NCBI RefSeq assembly: GCF_003339585.1
Contig: NZ_QPKF01000001.1
Coordinates: forward strand, 124,001 to 188,000
Source: Exiguobacterium sp. RIT594
GTDB lineage: Bacteria; Bacillota; Bacilli; Exiguobacteriales; Exiguobacteriaceae
Length of the DNA: 64,000 nt
Direction of reading: 5' to 3'
Part shown: piece after piece, positions 60,199 through 64,000 of the stretch
How the letters are laid out: every line of letters begins with the position of its first letter
How positions within the stretch are numbered: the first letter of the stretch is position 1
Made by a program: the position numbers and the translations under genes
The notes under the pieces: model-generated
What the model saw: only the letters and a program-made list of their open reading frames with translations
Told to the model about the DNA's origin: nothing
The model's database searches: none

Positions 60199-60223
60199 TA
60201 AAAAGAATGGTCCAAACCGATAT
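60199..60223 (+). promoter_or_regulatory. Candidate sigma-D promoter of flaG-fliD-fliS-fliT
   Basis: A strong -10 ACCGATAT (60216-60223) lies with a TAAA at 60199-60202; the spacing of 13 is short. An alternative AATA lies at 15. Confidence 0.5.
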
Positions 60224-60255
60224 ACTACATAGAGAAGAAAAAGGAGTGTTTGTCC

Positions 60256-60612
60256 ATGAATTCCATCAATACGGAAATCCGGCTTCATCTGCCTGAAAAT
60301 GTGTTACCTTACGAAGCGACACGAAACGTCTTCGTCGAAGCGAACCAAGAGGATTTGGCACAGGACGGTATCGTCATCTTACCGACGCCTCAACATATTA
60401 CGAAGCTTGAAACGGCCATTGAAAAAGCGAACGTCCAGCTCGAAGCACAACGAACCGGCTTGAAATTCGTCAAACATGAAAAACTCAACGAATTTTATAT
60501 TCAAGTCGTTGATACAAATAATAATGTCGTTCAAGAGATTCCGAGTAAAAAGGAACTTGATTTTTTCGCGGCCTTTATGGAATTTAATCAATTAATCGAT
60601 AAACGGATTTAA
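60256..60612 (+). CDS. flaG: FlaG family flagellar protein
   Basis: A 118-residue protein with the FlaG C-terminal domain (KLNEFYIQVVDTNNNVVQEIPSKKELDFFAAFMEF, a beta hairpin and final helix). It influences filament length in some species. ATG 60256 with AAGGAG 9 bases upstream is preferred over TTG 60250. It is first in an operon with fliD, as yvyC in B. subtilis. Confidence 0.9.
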   Translation: MNSINTEIRLHLPENVLPYEATRNVFVEANQEDLAQDGIVILPTPQHITKLETAIEKANVQLEAQRTGLKFVKHEKLNEFYIQVVDTNNNVVQEIPSKKELDFFAAFMEFNQLIDKRI

Positions 60613-60629
60613 CGGAAAGGACTGATTGG

Positions 60630-62201
60630 ATGGCAGGAATACGTCTTAGTGGTCTCGCAAGTGGGATTGATACAGAAACGATGATCAAACAATTGATGCA
60701 GGCAGAACGCGCACCAGTAGATCGTCTATCGCAAAAGAAACAAACCTTAACGTGGCAACGTGATGCTTATCGCGAAATGAACCGTGGTTTGCTCGATTTA
60801 CGAACAGCAGCGAGTGACATGTTGTTATCAAAAAACTATACAGCGAAGACCGCAACCAGTTCGGATGCGTCAAAAGTTGTAGTGACGGCGAGTCCTGCAG
60901 CGACAGCAGGGAGTGTGACGATTGATAGCGTTACGCAACTCGCATCGGCTTCGTCACTTGTCATTTCAAGGAATGCATCAGCAACGGGAGCAATTTCGAG
61001 TCAAACGAAACTCGATGCCAGTGGTTTGGTGGCAAAGGATGGTTCCGGTAACATGGAACTGGAATTAGCGACCTATCAAGCAGACGGAACAGCTGGGACA
61101 CCGGTAACGATGAAATTTGACGGGACGGCCACGATTGGTGATCTTGTGTCGAAAATCAACAACGATAAATCATTAGGTCTCAGTGCCGTCTTTAATGATA
61201 TTACGGGAAAGCTTGTTCTGACACGTCAGAGCACGGGGAAACTCGCTTCATCTAACGAAATTTCGTGGATGGATAAAAATACGCCGGTTGTTGGTGCGGA
61301 ACCTGTTAAAACAGCGACAGCAGGAAAAAATGCGATTTATAGCATCGGGGGAACGGAACTGGAACAGAAAACCAACACCTTCACGCAAAACGGTCTGACG
61401 ATTACGTTAAACGGGACGTCAACTACATCTACCACTCTCAACACGAAACTCGACACACAAGCGAACTTTGATTCAATCAAGAAGTTTGTCGATAAGTACA
61501 ATGACTTGATCGACAAGATGAATAAAAAAGTCCGCGAGGAAAAATACCGCGACTTCCAACCTTTGACGGATGCGCAGCGGAAAGAACTGAGTGAAGATGA
61601 GGTTAAGAAATGGGAAGAAAAAGCGATGAGCGGTGTTCTGAAAAACGATAGTTTCCTACGTGACGGCATGACGTCATTCCGGAGTGCGATTTCTGCAAAA
61701 ATCGATACTGGATATTCGTATACGTCGGGAACTGATACGATTCAATTGAACTACATGTCGCAAATTGGAATCACTTCAACAAGTGATTTCCGCGATGGAG
61801 GAAAGTTAAAGCTTGATGAAACAAAACTTAAGAAGATGCTTGAGGAGCAGCCGGAAGGTGTTTATAAACTATTTACAGCGAATGCACCGCAACCTGCTAA
61901 GGATGCTCAAGGGAATCCGATTCCCAGCACAGCTGGAATTGACGGATTTGTCCGCCAAATTCAAGGTTTTGCGACGACGATGCGTGATAAAATTTCGAAC
62001 GTCGCTGGAATGGATGGTGCGGTTTCGACGACGTATCGACTCGGAAAATCCCTCGCTGATCTCGATAAGAGTATGCTGACATGGGAAGACAAGTTAAAAT
62101 CAAAAGAAAATGCCTACTACCGGCGTTTTGCCGCAATGGAACAGGCGATGAGTCAAGCGAATAGCCAGTCGGCTACGCTGGCTTCGTACTTAGGACAATA
62201 A
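60630..62201 (+). CDS. fliD: Flagellar filament cap protein FliD
   Basis: A 523-residue capping protein that guides flagellin polymerisation. The N-terminus MAGIRLSGLASGIDTETMIKQLMQAERAP and the C-terminal coiled coil YYRRFAAMEQAMSQANSQSATLASYLGQ are the conserved ends. GGAAAGGA lies before the ATG. Confidence 0.95.
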   Translation: MAGIRLSGLASGIDTETMIKQLMQAERAPVDRLSQKKQTLTWQRDAYREMNRGLLDLRTAASDMLLSKNYTAKTATSSDASKVVVTASPAATAGSVTIDSVTQLASASSLVISRNASATGAISSQTKLDASGLVAKDGSGNMELELATYQADGTAGTPVTMKFDGTATIGDLVSKINNDKSLGLSAVFNDITGKLVLTRQSTGKLASSNEISWMDKNTPVVGAEPVKTATAGKNAIYSIGGTELEQKTNTFTQNGLTITLNGTSTTSTTLNTKLDTQANFDSIKKFVDKYNDLIDKMNKKVREEKYRDFQPLTDAQRKELSEDEVKKWEEKAMSGVLKNDSFLRDGMTSFRSAISAKIDTGYSYTSGTDTIQLNYMSQIGITSTSDFRDGGKLKLDETKLKKMLEEQPEGVYKLFTANAPQPAKDAQGNPIPSTAGIDGFVRQIQGFATTMRDKISNVAGMDGAVSTTYRLGKSLADLDKSMLTWEDKLKSKENAYYRRFAAMEQAMSQANSQSATLASYLGQ

Positions 62202-62213
62202 GGAGGACTTCAG

Positions 62214-62585
62214 ATGGCGAACCCCTACGCAACGTACCAAACGAACTCTGTTACCACAGCATTACCCCAAGACCTGACGTTGATGCTGTATGAAGGACTG
62301 ATCAAGTTTTCCATGCTTGCCAAGCGTGCAATTGAGCAAGGATTGATTGAACAAAAAAATACGAACATCCAAAAAGCGCGGGCAATCATCCTCGAGTTAC
62401 AACTGACGCTCAACCAGTCGATTGCTTTATCAAAAGATTTAAATAATCTCTATGACTACATGCAGGGACGTCTGATTGACGCCAATGTCAAAAATGATGT
62501 TGTCGCAATCGACGAAGTGATCGGCTTTGCGGAAGAGTTCCGCGAGACATGGAAAGAAGCGATGAAGCTCGCGCGTCAACGATGA
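62214..62585 (+). CDS. fliS: Flagellin export chaperone FliS
   Basis: A 123-residue four-helix bundle that binds the flagellin C-terminus. NPYATYQTNSVTTALPQDLTLMLYEGLIKF is characteristic. AAGGAGG precedes the ATG. Overlaps the next gene (ATGA). Any spliced hag product with an altered C-terminus would affect FliS binding. Confidence 0.95.
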   Translation: MANPYATYQTNSVTTALPQDLTLMLYEGLIKFSMLAKRAIEQGLIEQKNTNIQKARAIILELQLTLNQSIALSKDLNNLYDYMQGRLIDANVKNDVVAIDEVIGFAEEFRETWKEAMKLARQR

Positions 62586-62935
62586 GTCCGCTCGATCCGC
62601 TCCGTCTGAAGACAAAACATCTGATGGAACTGCTGGAGCAAACGCCGGACGAAGACGTTTATGACGAGTGGTTGCTGAAGATCCAGAACTTGTTGAACGA
62701 ACGCGAAGCGTTCATCGCCGCTCATTCGAACTTACTGGCTGGTGCGAATCAGGCCGTCATTCAAGAGCTGGTTGCAGAAAGTCAAAAAATCGACTTGAAA
62801 TTATCGTCAGAAACCGCTAAATTAGGGGTACAAATCAATCAATTGCGTCAGACGAAAACAAGTCGGAAATCGTATATCGATCCGTACGAAGAAGTCGAAG
62901 GTAGTTTTTCACCGTATTTTGATTCTCGTCAGTAA
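62582..62935 (+). CDS. fliT: FliT-like flagellar chaperone
   Basis: A 117-residue helical protein (TKHLMELLEQTPDEDVYDEWLLKIQNLLNEREAF), in the position of fliT after fliS. Sequence conservation in this family is low, so identity rests mostly on location and coiled-coil character. It overlaps fliS by 4 bases (ATG 62582). Confidence 0.8.
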   Translation: MSPLDPLRLKTKHLMELLEQTPDEDVYDEWLLKIQNLLNEREAFIAAHSNLLAGANQAVIQELVAESQKIDLKLSSETAKLGVQINQLRQTKTSRKSYIDPYEEVEGSFSPYFDSRQ

Positions 62936-62962
62936 CTTTCTAGACGTAGGGAGGGATCTCGC

Positions 62963-63142
62963 GTGCCAAAACGTGAAGACAAGAAACGAAAGGTCGTCAA
63001 ACCATTTTACCGTTCCGATGGATCGTACGATCAGTTCATCGAACCGGATGTCGAGTCGGAATCCTGGGAAGAAGCCGAACGTCCGATTTCCGATTTACCG
63101 GATGCGTATGAAGAAGAAAAATATCGACGCGAGTCGTTGTAA
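62963..63142 (+). CDS. 59-residue acidic protein of unknown function
   Basis: A small gene starting at GTG after GTAGGGAGGGA, encoding VPKREDKKRKVVKPFYRSDG at the beginning, then an acidic region rich in Glu and Asp (EPDVESESWEEAER), ending YEEEKYRRESL. No membrane helix. It is 27 bases after fliT, followed immediately by a terminator, so it is the last gene of the flaG-fliDST operon. No family recognised. Confidence 0.7.
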   Translation: MPKREDKKRKVVKPFYRSDGSYDQFIEPDVESESWEEAERPISDLPDAYEEEKYRRESL

Positions 63143-63180
63143 CGAAAGAGGACCTTCCACCGTGGGAGGTCCTCTTTCAT
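63143..63180. terminator. Bidirectional terminator
   Basis: GAAAGAGGACCT.CCAC pairs with TGGG.AGGTCCTCTTTC. It ends the flagellar operon and the opposing GGDEF gene, whose stop codon lies in the stem. Confidence 0.88.
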
Positions 63181-64000
63181 GTAAAACGGTATGCATTTTT
63201 TTCATGTTGTTTGACGCTGTACATCGCTTCGTCCGCTTGAATCAGTAACAAACTTGTCGTTACGCCGTCTTCCGGGTAACGGGCAATCCCGATCGACGGC
63301 GTGACCGATATTGCCGTCCCGTGGAACAAAAACGGCTGATTGAGCTGATTGATCAAGTCTTCGGTATAGCGGACAGTCTCAGATTTCGAACGGGGTAAGA
63401 AGACGATGAACTCGTCTCCGCCGAGCCGGGCCGCAACTTCATGTTCCCGGAGATGAAGCCGGAGCCGGTTCGCCGTCTCCTGCAGGACATAATCGCCGGC
63501 GTCATGTCCGTACCGATCGTTGACTTGTTTGAACCCGTCGAGATCAATGAACAGCAACGAACCGGCTTCAATCTGCGTCAACCGGTCCTGCAGGAAGTCT
63601 TCGAAATAACGGCGGTTCGGTAACCGCGTTAAGGCGTCATGATAGCCAAGTTCTTCGAGCCACTGTTGCTGTTCGAGCGTTTCAGTGATATCCGACAGCA
63701 GGACGTAGACATATTCGTGATCGGGGACGGGAATCAGCGTCGTATCGTATGTTTTGGTTCCTTCATGCAACAACAGCTTCCGGCTTATCTCCAGGCGCCC
63801 GACTTCTCGACGGAGTTGTGACGACAGGTATTCCGGGAGTTGCTGACCGAAATGCTGCAAGGCCGGCGGATTCATCGTTTGGAGGGTCCCCGTCCGGTTG
63901 ACTTGAAGAATCGGTTCTGGATGATCGAGAAACAATCGCCGGTACTCTTCTTTCCGCAGTTCGAGGAGGGATGTCTGTTCCTTGACCTGCTGCGCGAGAT
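63177..64000 (-). CDS. PAS-GGDEF diguanylate cyclase, 5' end outside window
   Basis: A soluble or membrane-attached c-di-GMP synthase. The frame is open to the right edge (reading ..LRKEEYRRLFLDHPEPI upstream of the internal TTG 63935), so the true start is outside. A PAS domain (LDHPEPILQVNRTGTL) is followed by a GGDEF domain with intact GGDEF (RLGGDEFIVF) and the DLDGFKQVNDRYGH segment. The N-terminus and sensory part are not visible. Confidence 0.92.
   Translation of the reverse strand, partial: LAQQVKEQTSLLELRKEEYRRLFLDHPEPILQVNRTGTLQTMNPPALQHFGQQLPEYLSSQLRREVGRLEISRKLLLHEGTKTYDTTLIPVPDHEYVYVLLSDITETLEQQQWLEELGYHDALTRLPNRRYFEDFLQDRLTQIEAGSLLFIDLDGFKQVNDRYGHDAGDYVLQETANRLRLHLREHEVAARLGGDEFIVFLPRSKSETVRYTEDLINQLNQPFLFHGTAISVTPSIGIARYPEDGVTTSLLLIQADEAMYSVKQHEKNAYRFT

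Overview
The window looks like the chromosome of a motile, competent, low-to-mid G+C member of the Bacillales, most likely Exiguobacterium or a close relative. The inference rests on three things: the conserved tagO, lytR-type, yvyE-degSU-degV-comFA-comFC-yvyF-flgM-flgN-flgK-flgL-yviE-fliW-csrA and hag-flaG-fliD-fliS-fliT gene order, a SecA2 paired with an S-layer-assembly (SLAP) protein, and Bacillus-type ribosome binding sites. No rRNA, tRNA, CRISPR array, transposase or prophage was seen.

Layout. 1-4.4 kb: a truncated GGDEF/EAL protein, an M3 oligopeptidase and the PTS protein IIA-Glc (crr). 4.5-12.3 kb: a peptide-antibiotic sensing and resistance locus with two complete Bce-type ABC transporters around one two-component system, then an XRE regulator. 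12.4-19.9 kb: an ABC-2 exporter, a quinone/electrophile detoxification pair behind a palindromic operator, small membrane proteins, a divergent SGNH-hydrolase/acyltransferase pair and a Gls24-type protein. 19.9-31.3 kb: cell-envelope genes (SLAP-secA2, an amidase with SH3 repeats, tagO, an LCP ligase) mixed with beta-phosphoglucomutase, DUF418 and chromate-transporter genes. 31.3-41.9 kb: yvyE, degSU, the competence genes and the first flagellar operon, down to fliW-csrA. 42-57.6 kb: genes lying between csrA and hag, which are neighbours in Bacillus subtilis. They include an atypical squalene/phytoene-synthase homologue, YitT, a PAS-GGDEF-EAL protein, a two-component system divergent from a secreted triple-repeat protein, a T-box-controlled peptide-binding lipoprotein and a chemoreceptor with a sigma-D promoter. 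57.6-63.1 kb: hag, flaG, fliD, fliS, fliT. 63.2-64 kb: a truncated PAS-GGDEF protein.

The most striking feature is at the 3' end of the flagellin gene. The last codons of hag run into a canonical group I self-splicing intron core, with P, Q, R and S elements all recognisable. Immediately downstream, on the opposite strand, lies a LAGLIDADG homing endonuclease gene whose promoter region carries a perfect LexA/SOS-type palindrome. Unspliced RNA still encodes the normal flagellin C-terminus. Other notable signals are a structured dispersed repeat present in two copies with compensatory base changes, a 13.6-copy 8-bp microsatellite, a four-fold 11-bp direct-repeat array between the two-component system and its divergent neighbour, and several well-matched sigma-D, sigma-B and repressor sites.

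The genes link motility (sigma-D regulon, FliW-CsrA control of hag, c-di-GMP enzymes), the DegSU/competence lifestyle switch and envelope maintenance and stress defence.
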